Origin: Neorhizobium galegae
GTDB lineage: Bacteria > Pseudomonadota > Alphaproteobacteria > Rhizobiales > Rhizobiaceae
Length of the DNA: 64,000 nt
Reading direction: 5' to 3'
Assembly: GCF_017877055.1 (NCBI RefSeq)
Contig: NZ_JAGIPG010000004.1
Coordinates: 248,001 to 312,000, forward strand
The number at the start of each line of letters is the position of its first letter. The stretch's first letter is position 1. Below, in pieces: positions 35,110 to 44,318 of the stretch. A program made the position numbers and the translations under genes. The notes beneath the pieces were generated by a model. That model was given only the letters and a program-made list of their open reading frames with translations, did not search any database and was not told the origin of the DNA.

Positions 35110-36000
35110 CTACCTGCCAATGTAAGCTGCCAACTCGTCAGGCGTCCCATTTGGGAAAGCCTGCTTGAGAAACTCCAGAAATGCCGAAACACGAGCGCTG
35201 AGTAGTCGCCGGGATGGGTAGAGCGCCCACAGCGCGATCTCCGATCCTTCGATATCGCCCCAGTGCAACAAAGTGCCTTCGGCCAGATCATGGCTCACCA
35301 GAGATATCGGCAGTCGTGCGACGCCAACGCCTGCCCGCACCGCATCCCGCACCATAATCAGCGACGACAGAGCGAGGACCGGCTGGATTTTGATCTTCGC
35401 AGGCCCTTTCGAGGACATGACGGTCCAGGTCTGCTGCGCACTGGTTCCGCGCACGACCCCGGGCGCCAGGTGGCCCGGTGCCGGGCGGGCCAGATCGGGA
35501 CTCGCCACCACGACTAGGCGGTCACGCAGGAAGGCGCGGCCGACAAGGGCTTCGTCCGGATCTGGATTGACCCGGATAACGAGGTCATATCCTTCCTCGA
35601 TCATATCGACGGCTCGGTCCTCTGTCGTAATTTCCAGCCGCACTTCCGGATATTTCAGCGCAAAACGGGCCGCGATCTTACCCATGGCGGTCTGCGACAG
35701 AAGAAGCGGCGCGCTGATCCGCAATCGGCCGCGCGGCTTCTCGGCGCCCGATGCAATCGCCGTTGCCGTTTCGTCCAGTTCGGTCAGCAGAGCGGCTGTC
35801 CGCTCGTAAAGGGCGCGCCCTTCTTCGGTGAGCTTGAGGCTGCGCGCGCCACGCTCGAACAGTCGAAGCTCGAGGGCAGCCTCAAGCTCTGTTACCCGTC
35901 GGGACAGGGTCGCCTTCGGCCGCCCCGACGCCCGCGCTGCTTTGCCGAAGCCACCGTGGCGGGCAACGAGGTTGAAATCGGCAAGAGCGAGCAGGTCCAT
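35110..36000 (-). CDS. LysR-family transcriptional regulator
   Basis: A 296-aa regulator of normal length. The helix-turn-helix (residues 15-60) includes FGKAARASGRPKATLSRRVTEL, and the sensor domain follows with RGRLRISAPLLLSQ and VRAGVGVARLPISLVSH. It is divergent from a NAD(P)-binding oxidoreductase gene (36106) across a 105-base spacer, a common layout for control of the opposite gene. The inducer is unknown. Confidence 0.93.
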   Translation of the reverse strand: MDLLALADFNLVARHGGFGKAARASGRPKATLSRRVTELEAALELRLFERGARSLKLTEEGRALYERTAALLTELDETATAIASGAEKPRGRLRISAPLLLSQTAMGKIAARFALKYPEVRLEITTEDRAVDMIEEGYDLVIRVNPDPDEALVGRAFLRDRLVVVASPDLARPAPGHLAPGVVRGTSAQQTWTVMSSKGPAKIKIQPVLALSSLIMVRDAVRAGVGVARLPISLVSHDLAEGTLLHWGDIEGSEIALWALYPSRRLLSARVSAFLEFLKQAFPNGTPDELAAYIGR

Positions 36001-36105
36001 GAGTGTTCCACCTGTGAGACGGAGTGTCCAGATTAACCGTCTATCGAGCCGTCAGTGAACCATCCATATTCGGGGTGTCAAGCAAATAAACCTGGAGATA
36101 CTTCC

Positions 36106-36975
36106 ATGACCATCCTCGTTACCGGCGCCACAGGCAATATTGGCAGCCAAGTCATCCAGCACCTCGTCAACCACGGCGCAGACGTTCGTGCTCTCGTTCG
36201 CGATCCCTCCAAGGCAAACTTTCCGGCCGATGTCGCCGTGGTGAAAGGCGACTTTCTCGACGTCGACTCGCTTCGTACCGCCTCTGATGGAGTGTCGACG
36301 CTGTTCCTGCTGAACGCCGTCGTGGCCGACGAATTCACCCAGGCTCTGATTGCGCTGAATGTGGCCCGCGCCGCCGGCATCGAACGGATCGTCTATCTGT
36401 CGGTCATTCATCCCGATGTCTATGTGAACGTGCCGCACTTCGCCGGCAAGTTCGGCGTCGAGCGGATGATCGAGCAGATGGGCATGACCGCCACCATTCT
36501 GCGCCCTGCCTACTTCATTCAGAACGATCTGATGATCAGGGACGCCATTACCGGCTACGGCGTCTATCCGATGCCGGTCGGCGACAAGGGCCTCGCCATG
36601 ATCGATGTGCGCGATATCGCCGAGATCGCTGCCCTCGAACTGCTGCGCCGCGAGCAGGCGGAGCAGCCGCTTCCGCTGACGCGCATCAACCTTGTCGGCC
36701 CCGATACGCTGACCGGAACGGATATCGCCGCCATCTGGTCAGACGTGCTCGCCCGCCCGATCAACTATGGCGGTGGCGATACGGCTGCCTTCGAGCAGAA
36801 CCTCAAGCAGTTCATGCCGCCTTGGATGGCTTACGACATGCGCATGATGGGCGAGCGGTTCCTGACCGACGGCATGCTGCCCGAGGGCGGCGACGTCGAG
36901 CGCCTGACGACGCTTCTCGGCCGTCCGCTCCGCTCCTATCGCGCCTTTGCCTCGGAAACTGCGGCCTCTGCCTGA
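36106..36975 (+). CDS. NmrA-like NAD(P)-binding oxidoreductase
   Basis: A 289-aa protein; ATG 36106 follows GGAG by eight bases. It starts with the Rossmann motif TILVTGATGNIGSQV (GxTGxxG), then ADVRALVRDPSKANF for the NADP loop and YLSVIHPDVYVNVPH in the centre. No classical SDR catalytic YxxxK is seen, in line with NmrA-type regulators and quinone-reductase-like proteins. It is divergent from LysR and followed 38 bases later by an SRPBCC-like gene. Confidence 0.88.
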   Translation: MTILVTGATGNIGSQVIQHLVNHGADVRALVRDPSKANFPADVAVVKGDFLDVDSLRTASDGVSTLFLLNAVVADEFTQALIALNVARAAGIERIVYLSVIHPDVYVNVPHFAGKFGVERMIEQMGMTATILRPAYFIQNDLMIRDAITGYGVYPMPVGDKGLAMIDVRDIAEIAALELLRREQAEQPLPLTRINLVGPDTLTGTDIAAIWSDVLARPINYGGGDTAAFEQNLKQFMPPWMAYDMRMMGERFLTDGMLPEGGDVERLTTLLGRPLRSYRAFASETAASA

Positions 36976-37013
36976 GGCGGGTCGTCCCACATCTCAAAAC
37001 AAGGGCCATCACC

Positions 37014-37487
37014 ATGATCTATTCGACCGCAACCGTTCCCGTAAATCCGGAAGGCGAAACAAAGCTCACTCGCGAGCAGATCTGGAAGGGTCTGGAACTG
37101 AAGGCGCGCGATGCACGCCTGTTTCTCCCGCCCGGTCTCTGCACCCGCTGCGATGTCGTCGAGGAAAGTGCGACCCACTTCGTGCGCGAAGCCACCATTG
37201 CCGGCTCCGACCTGCGTGAAATCATCACGCTTGAGCCCCAGAACAAGGTCACCTTCTTCCAAGCCACCGGCCCGCGCGAAGGTGCCATCGTCAACGAGTT
37301 GTTCGAAGACGAAGCCGGCGCGCTGCAGCTCAAATTCTACTGCTATATCGGCCTGCGCGGCAAGCAGCCTGATGGCCCGGAAGAACAGGCCGAGCAGACG
37401 CAGTTCGACAGCGACAAGGGCTACAAGTCCGCGCTGCTGTCGACGCTGAAGCGGACCCGCGAACTGCTCGCAGAGGGCAAGCTCTGA
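37014..37487 (+). CDS. SRPBCC-fold protein of the AtaL/DUF1857 type
   Basis: A 157-aa protein; ATG 37014 follows AAGGG. The pattern LTREQIWKGLELKARDARLFLPP, split by family indels, then REATIAGSDLREIITLEP and YIGLRGKQPDG fits the small START/SRPBCC proteins of DUF1857. These bind hydrophobic ligands; no catalytic residues can be assigned. A 26-base GC-rich hairpin (37511-37536) follows the stop. Part of a LysR-linked group with two Rossmann proteins. Confidence 0.78.
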   Translation: MIYSTATVPVNPEGETKLTREQIWKGLELKARDARLFLPPGLCTRCDVVEESATHFVREATIAGSDLREIITLEPQNKVTFFQATGPREGAIVNELFEDEAGALQLKFYCYIGLRGKQPDGPEEQAEQTQFDSDKGYKSALLSTLKRTRELLAEGKL

Positions 37488-37510
37488 TTACCCCAGCAAT
37501 GAAATCAAAA

Positions 37511-37536
37511 CGGGCCGCCTCTTGACGAGGCGCCCG
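37511..37536 (+). terminator. GC-rich hairpin between small oxidoreductase genes
   Basis: CGGGC-c-GCCTC pairs with GAGGC-GCCCG around a 5-base loop, with one bulged C. It lies 23 bases after the SRPBCC-like stop. No T-tract follows, so it may be an attenuator or mRNA-stability element rather than a full terminator. Confidence 0.4.
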
Positions 37537-37558
37537 GCCGTTCAAGAGGACCAAGACA

Positions 37559-38227
37559 ATGATCACCTCCCTTACCGAAAGCAATGCTGCCGCAGCACCG
37601 AAAATCCTGATCCTCGGCGCCACCGGACCCACGGGCCGCCATATTGTCAGCCAAGCACTGACCCGTGGCTACGATGTCACCGTTCTGGTGCGCTCGCCGG
37701 AAAAAGCCACCGATCTCAAAGGGGCAAAGCTCGTTGTCGGAGATGCCCGCGACGAGAAGGCACTGCGCCAGGCGATCAAAGGTCGGGATGCCGTCATCAG
37801 CGCTCTAGGAACGCCGGCAAGCCCTTTCAAGGAGGTCACGCTTCTGTCGACCGCGACCCAAGCCCTCATCAAAGCGATGAAAGCAGAGCAGGTCTCGCGC
37901 CTGATCGCAATCACCGGAATCGGCGCAGGCGACAGCAAAGGACACGGCGGCTTCCTGTTCGACAATGTGATCTTCCCGCTGATCCTGCGCAACGTGTACG
38001 CCGACAAGAACCGCCAGGAGGCCAGGATCAAGGACAGCGATCTCGATTGGACCATCGTCCGTCCGTCGATCCTCAACAACAAGCCTGGGGGTAACACGAT
38101 CAGGGCTCTGACGGATCTGAGCAACGTTCACGGCGGCTCGATCTCGCGGGCAGACGTGGCAACGTTCATTCTCGATCAGGTGAACAGGGATGCGTGGCTA
38201 CGCAAGTCGCCGGTGATTACTTGGTGA
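37559..38227 (+). CDS. NAD(P)-binding SDR-like oxidoreductase (BLVRB/NmrA type)
   Basis: A 222-aa Rossmann protein: ILILGATGPTGRHIVSQA near residues 16-33, TVLVRSPEKATDL, and VGDARDEKALRQAI. The C-terminal WTIVRPSILNN is typical of flavin-reductase-like atypical SDRs. It lies 72 bases after the SRPBCC-like gene, past a hairpin, and ends the LysR-linked group. Substrate unknown. Confidence 0.87.
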   Translation: MITSLTESNAAAAPKILILGATGPTGRHIVSQALTRGYDVTVLVRSPEKATDLKGAKLVVGDARDEKALRQAIKGRDAVISALGTPASPFKEVTLLSTATQALIKAMKAEQVSRLIAITGIGAGDSKGHGGFLFDNVIFPLILRNVYADKNRQEARIKDSDLDWTIVRPSILNNKPGGNTIRALTDLSNVHGGSISRADVATFILDQVNRDAWLRKSPVITW

Positions 38228-38738
38228 TGCAACACTGGGGCCGGCCGCATAGACGTCACCGTTCGGAGGGCGATGAGCACGCTTTCGCGGGGAAATGCCC
38301 TTACGGCATCAACCATCCGTAGGTCCCCCGCCATGATGGAAGGATCGACGTCAAGGTCGGCAGGATGGAGGACAGCGCGCCGATCGCAAGGGCGATAAGC
38401 GCAGCGCCGTGCCGCACTCATACGCCAATCGCTTCGGCGTGAACGCACGGAGGCTACACTTCGTAGGCAGGCTGGGCGAATGTGCTTGCGCGCGTCCATA
38501 GCCACATCGAAAGCCAAATCAACGCGGCTGCCAGGCCTGCCAGGCCGAGGTCAAGCGCTAGCTCCGGTACGAAGGCGCGAAGAGCAATCGGCATCGCACT
38601 TAGGCTGGAGATCGTCAGCGCGGTGGAGGCTGTTATCACTGACGATCCGGTTGATCGGTTTGCAGCGGTGGGGCCGCTTATCTGCGATGGGCGATTCGAA
38701 ACCCGACACATTTCCAGATCATATCGACGCGGAGCCTG
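38228..38738. other. Spacer without a convincing gene
   Basis: About 510 bases. A minus-strand frame (38458-38640) reads a hydrophobic stretch with LALDLGLAGLAAALIWLSMW, which might be the end of a lost membrane protein, but no start, family or partner could be recognised. The plus strand leads into a TetR relic. Confidence 0.35.
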
Positions 38739-39035
38739 ATTGATTGGGAAAATTCTGAATCCCTACGCCGGGACAACGACGCCGTGCGTCTGCTTGTCGA
38801 AGGAGCGATGCTGGAGGCCAAGCGGCGAAATTTGCTTCATTCAAACGACATCATGGAAACACAGATTGCCGGAAGGGCGCTCGTGTACGGGCTTGCCCGT
38901 ATGTACATCGATGGTCATTTCGCGCAATGGGCGATGCCTGGACAGACGGCAGAAGATACTGTCCAGACGGTCCTAAAGAACTATATTTCGTCAATCAGGA
39001 GAGCCCCAGTTACACTCCCAGAGGAGACGATTTAA
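38739..39035 (+). pseudogene. C-terminal relic of a TetR-family regulator
   Basis: The frame reads IDWENSESLRRDNDAVRLLV and then GRALVYGLARMYIDGHFAQW, a pattern of the TetR C-terminal ligand-binding helices, ending with an SPLIT tail and stop at 39035. No helix-turn-helix precedes it. A GTG at 38784 could start a short ORF but is unlikely to give a working regulator. Confidence 0.6.
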
Positions 39036-39120
39036 TCGCCGACCGGCCATGGCGGTGGCCGTGGATGCGCAACCGCGAAGGAGCCATGGCAGTATCGCCA
39101 CCTAACCGCCAACGCAAGAC

Positions 39121-40686
39121 TTACGAGGCGGCGGCGTAGCGGCTGCGGCCGGTCTTCTTTGCCTCATAAAGAGCAAGATCGGCTCGGCGCATCAAAGCGT
39201 CTGTCGACTTCGCGTCATGGGGGTATCTTGCCAGACCGATAGAAATCCCGACCTCCAGCATTTGGCCGTCAACGACAATCGGATTGACCATTGCCTTCAA
39301 CAGGCTTTCAGCCGCGCTGGCAGGATCGCCCTGTCTTGATGAGTGCTTGAACAGAACGACAAACTCATCTCCACCGACACGCGCAAGCAAATGCTGCTCG
39401 TCCAGAACCGAGCGGAAGCGTTGCGCCACCGCGTGGAGAAGAGCATCTCCGATCGCATGCCCATGCGTGTCATTAACTTCCTTGAAACGATCGAGATCGA
39501 CCCACAGTAGCCCAAACTCCTGATTGGACAGCGCCTCTTTTCGCAGCTCGGCATTTAACAGCCTGCGATTCGGAAGTCCCGTCAACTCGTCATGGTTGGC
39601 GAGGTAGTCCAAGCGATCACGAGCACGTTTATGATCGCCAATATCGCGAACTTCGACGAGATGTCGCAACGTGTCTCCGGACAGGATCGGTGTTGTGTTG
39701 AGCGCAACGTCCACCCACACCCCATTGGCCGTCCTTAGTTGCCCTTCGGTCTCGTAAAGGCGAGGTGTGTGACGATTGACGCATGCCGGGAGTTCAAAAA
39801 AGTCGGCAACGGCACGACCTTCGATACTCGACCCTTCACAGCCCACGAGCCGTTCGAATGCCTTGTTTGCCGAGATGACCTCATCATCCTGACAAACAAG
39901 GATGCCGATCTGTGCGGCCTCAAGAATGCATCGCATCTGTTGGGCGTCAGCGGTCGCGTCGTGAGCACGTCGATCAAGCATAACCGTCACCAGACTGAAG
40001 ACCACGATCAATGTTGTGACCACGGCAACGGAGAGTCCGAGGAGAAATTCCGACAGGTTCCCATCCGCAACTCGAAGAGACGGGTCTGTCTTAAGAAGGG
40101 CCGCACTCATCGCGGTGAAATGCAGGGTGCAGATAGCTGTACCGAATAAAGTGCCCGCGACAAGGCGAGACCCGACCGAAGCACGTCGACGTCCAGCGAA
40201 CGTCGCCGCGATCACCAGTAGGCTGCCCGCGCAGAGCGAAAGCGCAACGAGAGGCAAATGCCACTCGAAAGTGCCGGCAAATAGCAGAGCCCTCATGCCG
40301 ATGAAGTGCATGATGCCAATTGCGGCACTGAGAAGAAGACCGCCCGCGAGAGCGGTGACAAGACTAGGCGACAGTAACAGGGGCGTTGCAACTGAGGCAA
40401 AGGCAATTGCAAAAAAGGCTGACATTGCTGTGAGACCTACATCGTAGCTCACAAACGCAGCAGGTTGAAAACCCAGCATGGCAATGAAGTGCGTCGACCA
40501 AATTCCGCCACCCGCCGCGAAGGCAGCCACAAATACCCAAACGTTCTTCATACGTCCGTGTCGCGCTCTGGCATGGTCGAGGATCGTGAACAGTGCAAAG
40601 CCCGAAAAGAGCGCGACAACAATCGCCAGGACGACAAGCGTCGGATTATGATCGGTGCTGATGCAATCGAGTACACGAATGAACAT
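39121..40686 (-). CDS. Diguanylate cyclase with MHYT sensor, PAS and GGDEF domains
   Basis: A 521-aa protein; ATG 40686 follows GGAG by six bases. The N-terminal half has about seven hydrophobic segments with three MHYT-like repeats (THFIAML, MHFIGM, LHFTAM), a domain proposed to bind copper and sense gas such as NO or O2. A PAS domain follows (GILVCQDDEVISANKAFERLVG) and then GGDEF with RVGGDEFVVLF intact. The RxxD inhibitory site five residues before GGDEF is absent (DEQH instead), so product inhibition may be weak. No EAL domain is present. It makes cyclic di-GMP at the inner membrane and has no obvious operon partner. Confidence 0.9.
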   Translation of the reverse strand: MFIRVLDCISTDHNPTLVVLAIVVALFSGFALFTILDHARARHGRMKNVWVFVAAFAAGGGIWSTHFIAMLGFQPAAFVSYDVGLTAMSAFFAIAFASVATPLLLSPSLVTALAGGLLLSAAIGIMHFIGMRALLFAGTFEWHLPLVALSLCAGSLLVIAATFAGRRRASVGSRLVAGTLFGTAICTLHFTAMSAALLKTDPSLRVADGNLSEFLLGLSVAVVTTLIVVFSLVTVMLDRRAHDATADAQQMRCILEAAQIGILVCQDDEVISANKAFERLVGCEGSSIEGRAVADFFELPACVNRHTPRLYETEGQLRTANGVWVDVALNTTPILSGDTLRHLVEVRDIGDHKRARDRLDYLANHDELTGLPNRRLLNAELRKEALSNQEFGLLWVDLDRFKEVNDTHGHAIGDALLHAVAQRFRSVLDEQHLLARVGGDEFVVLFKHSSRQGDPASAAESLLKAMVNPIVVDGQMLEVGISIGLARYPHDAKSTDALMRRADLALYEAKKTGRSRYAAAS

Positions 40687-40755
40687 ATGAAACTCCGCTA
40701 CTGGCTGAAATCGACTGCTGAGCGGGAGCCATGTCTCACTCGAGATAAAGGGCAC

Positions 40756-41112
40756 TCACGATCGGGGAATATGGCTACGCCGGGCAAACACTGTCGACCC
40801 AACGATCGGCGCGGCCCTTAATATTGCTTTAAATTTATAGAGACGTTTCTATGCATCCGGACGTAAGAGGCTGAAAAAACGGAAATGCTTTTGCTCCAAA
40901 CGGATCAGTATATTCTGTGGAAAAAGCCTGCCGCCTGCTGGTGTCGAGTTCCGGCGTCGCGTGACTCCTTTTCCGTCAGGTCAATCCCTTTCCATCGGGC
41001 GTTTCCTGGCATCAGACGGGCACTGGAATTTTTTATCTTGCCTCGCGCACATGTCGGGCAACAAGCACTCGAGTCGTTCGACTATGTCGCAATCTGCCGC
41101 TTTCCGCTGATC
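40756..41112. other. Spacer between DGC and GH63-like genes
   Basis: About 357 bases with no supported gene. An AT-rich stretch near 40820-40850 could hold the DGC promoter. No repeat or RNA was recognised. Confidence 0.4.
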
Positions 41113-42369
41113 TTATGTCCACGTAAGCCACATATAAGCGGCGGCCGTCCAGGAAAAGCCGAGGCCGCCGCAGCCTTCGCCCGTTACGGGGTCGAAATAT
41201 TCAGCAAAACCTTCCGCCTCGATCGCCTCGACCGTCGATCTGCGCAGTTCTTCCGCCGCTTCCGGATGACCGTTGCGCTTGAAGCCGTCGATCAGCAGCC
41301 AATTGATGATCGCCCAGGCCGGGCCGCGCCAGTAGCGTTTCGGTTCCCAGCCTGCGATACCCGGCTTAGTGGTCGGAAAGGCGACCTTGAGGCCCTTCGA
41401 CCAGGCCTTCATCTCATCGACCACCGCATCGGCGATGCCCTTCTCCAGGTCGAGCGACAGGAGGGGGATGAAGCCTGCCTGTGTCGCGGCTTCGACATCC
41501 TCGCCGGAGATCAGGTCGCGCGATACGAAGCGTGACAGGGCCGGGCGCCACTGCGCGAGTATCGCCTTGCGGCTGAGCTCGTTGAACGCGGCGATCTCGG
41601 CGGCGTCCTCCATCCGGCCGAATTCGCGAGCGAGATGTTCGAGGTCCTCGCCGGCCTTCAGCAGGATAGCGGTGGTCTGGATCTCGGCGACCTTGAACGG
41701 TGCCTTTTCCCATTGCCTTGCGGGATCCCAGCCGCAGGCGGCATAGGTGTCGACCAGGTGTATGAAGCGGTTATAGTCCTCGTCGCGCGGGCGCATCGAG
41801 GCGTTCACATGGCCGGTATCCTTGCGCACGACCGGTGTGTCGGTGGTGGTCGGCACGCGGGCGAGCGCGATGTCCCAGGCCGGTGAGTTGTCGCTGCCGC
41901 TTTCCCAAGGGTGCAGCAGGGCCACCAGGCCGGTGCCTTCCGGATCGCGGGCGGAATACCACCAGTGATGCCATTTCAGCGCGGCCTCGTAGAGCGGCAG
42001 GGTGCGCGCCTCGGCGCCGCTGCCGGCCGCTTCGAACACCTTGCGCAGCGCGATCGCAAAGACCGGCGGCTGGGTGATGCCGGAAGTCGGGATCGTGTGA
42101 CGGGTGCGCCAGACGTTCGGACCCGGGAAGTAGGTGTCGCTCGGCTGGTGGAAGACGATATGCGGGATCATGCCGTCCGCCCACTGCCCCTCGATCAGCC
42201 GCTCCAGTTCGCGATAGGCGCGGTCGGTGTCATAAAGCGCGAACCCCATGGCGACGAAGGCGGAATCCCAGTTCCACTGGAACGGGTAGAGCCTGTCGGT
42301 CGGCACCGTATAGCCGCCGCGGTCGTTGGCGACGAGGATGCGTTTCGCCTCGGTGATATGCACGTTCAT
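41113..42369 (-). CDS. GH63/MGH1-like (alpha/alpha)6-barrel glycoside hydrolase
   Basis: A 418-aa protein of the MGH1-like (GH63-related) glycosidase family. Seen: YPFQWNWDSAFVAMGFALY, GMIPHIVFHQP, LLHPWESGSDNSPAWD (an Asp/Glu-rich catalytic-loop type), ending YWRGPAWAIINWLL and GFSWTAAAYMWLTW. The family includes glucosylglycerate and mannosylglycerate hydrolases. It is the last gene of the LacI/ABC operon, 19 bp after the ATPase. No signal peptide is seen, so it should act on imported sugar in the cytoplasm. Confidence 0.86.
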   Translation of the reverse strand: MNVHITEAKRILVANDRGGYTVPTDRLYPFQWNWDSAFVAMGFALYDTDRAYRELERLIEGQWADGMIPHIVFHQPSDTYFPGPNVWRTRHTIPTSGITQPPVFAIALRKVFEAAGSGAEARTLPLYEAALKWHHWWYSARDPEGTGLVALLHPWESGSDNSPAWDIALARVPTTTDTPVVRKDTGHVNASMRPRDEDYNRFIHLVDTYAACGWDPARQWEKAPFKVAEIQTTAILLKAGEDLEHLAREFGRMEDAAEIAAFNELSRKAILAQWRPALSRFVSRDLISGEDVEAATQAGFIPLLSLDLEKGIADAVVDEMKAWSKGLKVAFPTTKPGIAGWEPKRYWRGPAWAIINWLLIDGFKRNGHPEAAEELRRSTVEAIEAEGFAEYFDPVTGEGCGGLGFSWTAAAYMWLTWT

Positions 42370-42388
42370 GTCGGGTACTCCGGTATGC

Positions 42389-43447
42389 TCAGGCCGAAAC
42401 GGCCGGAAAGGACTTGCCGCTTTCGGGCGAAAGCCAGGTAATGCGCTTGCGGTCGAGCTTCAGGCCGATCGTGTCGCCGCTCTTCACGGTTTCGGACGCC
42501 GGCAGGATGACCCGCACCGGCTGGTCGTGGATCGAGCCGGTCAGGAGCAGATGCGATCCCATCGGCTCGGCGACCCGCACCTTCATCTCAATCCCCTGCG
42601 GCAGCGGCGCCAGTTCGACCGCTTCGCCACGCAGGCCAAGTACGATTTCATTGCCGACATCTTCCGGCACCGCGAGCTGTTCCGCGCCGGCCACCACCTG
42701 GCCGTTCGAGACCGGCACCTTGATGAAGTTCATCGGAGGATTGCCGATGAAACCGCCGACGAACCGTGTGGCCGGATGATTGTAGATCTCGACCGGATGA
42801 CCGACCTGCTCGACGACGCCGTTGTGCATGACCGCGATACGATCCGATAGGCCCATCGCCTCGGTCTGGTCGTGGGTGACGTAGATCGTCGTCGTACCCG
42901 CCGATTGCAGCACGGTTTTCAGTTCGGTGCGCATTTCGAGCCGCAGCAGGGCGTCGAGATTGGAGAGCGGCTCGTCCATCAGCAGCACCTTTGGCTCGAC
43001 GGCCAGCGCGCGGGCGACCGCCACGCGCTGGCGCTGGCCGCCCGAAAGCTTGTTCGGATAACGGTCGAGATACGGCTCGATATGCAGCAGGCCGGCCGCC
43101 TTCTCCACCTGCGCCTTCACCCGCGCGTCGTCCGCCTTCTGCATGCGCAGGCCGAAGGCGACATTTTCGTAGACCGTCATATGCGGGAAGACCGCATAAT
43201 TCTGGAAGACCATCGCCAGCCCGCGATCCTTGGGCGCCAGCCCGATGATCGACCTGTCGCCGATGCGGACATCGCCCGAGGTTGAGGTTTCAAGACCGGC
43301 GATGATGCGCAGGAGCGTGGTCTTGCCGCAGCCTGACGGCCCGAGCAGCGAGACGAACTCGCCATCGTTGATCGTCAGCGAGATCTCCTTCAGCGCCTGG
43401 AACGCCCCGAAACTCTTGCGGATGCGGTCAATGACAATATTGGCCAT
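42389..43447 (-). CDS. Carbohydrate ABC transporter ATP-binding protein (UgpC/MalK type)
   Basis: A 352-aa ATPase; ATG 43447 is used, as the frame above it is in the spacer. Walker A GPSGCGKTTLLR, Q-loop FQNYAVFPHMTVYENV, signature LSGGQRQRVAVARAL, Walker B VLLMDEPLSNLDALLR and VTHDQTEAM are intact. The C-terminal TOBE region (residues 240-352) has the FIGNPPMNFIKV motif of MalK relatives. It energises the two permeases upstream. Confidence 0.93.
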   Translation of the reverse strand: MANIVIDRIRKSFGAFQALKEISLTINDGEFVSLLGPSGCGKTTLLRIIAGLETSTSGDVRIGDRSIIGLAPKDRGLAMVFQNYAVFPHMTVYENVAFGLRMQKADDARVKAQVEKAAGLLHIEPYLDRYPNKLSGGQRQRVAVARALAVEPKVLLMDEPLSNLDALLRLEMRTELKTVLQSAGTTTIYVTHDQTEAMGLSDRIAVMHNGVVEQVGHPVEIYNHPATRFVGGFIGNPPMNFIKVPVSNGQVVAGAEQLAVPEDVGNEIVLGLRGEAVELAPLPQGIEMKVRVAEPMGSHLLLTGSIHDQPVRVILPASETVKSGDTIGLKLDRKRITWLSPESGKSFPAVSA

Positions 43448-43460
43448 GTCGATGGTCCCG

Positions 43461-44318
43461 TTATTTGGAGGAAATGCCCCAGATCGCGAAGAGGTAACGC
43501 CTGACCGCGAAGATGAAGACAACGGAAGGGAGAATGAGCATGAGGCCGCCGGCAAAGCGGTAGTGCATCGGGCTTTCCGACAGCACCGTCAGCAGATAGG
43601 CCGTGAGCGTGCGGTTGCGCACCGTCAGTACCGAGGCGGCGAACACCTCGTTCCAGGATATGACGAAGGCGAACACGGCGGTGGCGACGATGCCGGGCAA
43701 AGCCAGCGGCGCGACCACCTTGAAAAAGGCCTGGACGCGGGTGCAGCCGAACACCCAGGCGGCCTCCTCGAGTTCCTTCGGAACGCCGAGGAATATGCCC
43801 TGGGTCACGAGCGCCGCAAAGGGTAGAGCCAGGACCGTGTGGATCAGGCCAACGCCGATGATCGTGTCATAGAGCCCGAGCCGGATGAAGGAGACGGTGA
43901 GCGGCAGCGCCAGGATCGCCAGGGGGAAGGCGCGGGTCAGCAGCACCAGAAGCCGGTAGCTGTCCTTGCCTCTGAAATCGTAGCGGGCCAGTGCATAGCC
44001 GGCCGGCGCGCCCAGCAGGATGGAAAGCGCCACCGTGATGCCGGCTGCCCCCAACGAGTTGAGAAAAGACTGGACGACGCCCTCGGTTTTCAGGAACAGA
44101 ATGAAGGGTTCGAGCGAAATCCCGGTCGGCAAGCCCGTCTTCGGCCAGATATAGACGCCCTGGCGACCGCCGAGTGCCCCCAACGCCACCAGGTAGATCG
44201 GCACCAGAACCCAGGCGCAGAGCGCCGCAATGCCGCTCCACAGGAGCCAGCGGCGGGAGGAGGCGAAGCTTGCGGGACGGGAAGCTGTCTCCGTCGCGCT
44301 CATGGTTTCCGTACTCAT
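43461..44318 (-). CDS. Carbohydrate ABC transporter permease (MalG type)
   Basis: A 285-aa permease with six predicted segments and the EAA loop EEAAWVFGCTRVQAFFKVVAPL near 190-210, split here at family positions. Its start overlaps the partner permease stop (44315-44318). The MalG subfamily forms a heterodimer with the permease encoded just upstream. Confidence 0.9.
   Translation of the reverse strand: MSTETMSATETASRPASFASSRRWLLWSGIAALCAWVLVPIYLVALGALGGRQGVYIWPKTGLPTGISLEPFILFLKTEGVVQSFLNSLGAAGITVALSILLGAPAGYALARYDFRGKDSYRLLVLLTRAFPLAILALPLTVSFIRLGLYDTIIGVGLIHTVLALPFAALVTQGIFLGVPKELEEAAWVFGCTRVQAFFKVVAPLALPGIVATAVFAFVISWNEVFAASVLTVRNRTLTAYLLTVLSESPMHYRFAGGLMLILPSVVFIFAVRRYLFAIWGISSK

Noticed and set aside
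38454..38711. 85-aa minus-strand membrane-like protein
   Set aside because: There is one hydrophobic stretch, but no start, ribosome site or family; kept only as a note in the spacer entry.
40885..41535. 216-aa plus-strand frame near the GH63-like gene
   Set aside because: Most of it is the complement of the glycosidase gene, and the non-overlapping part has no recognisable domain.
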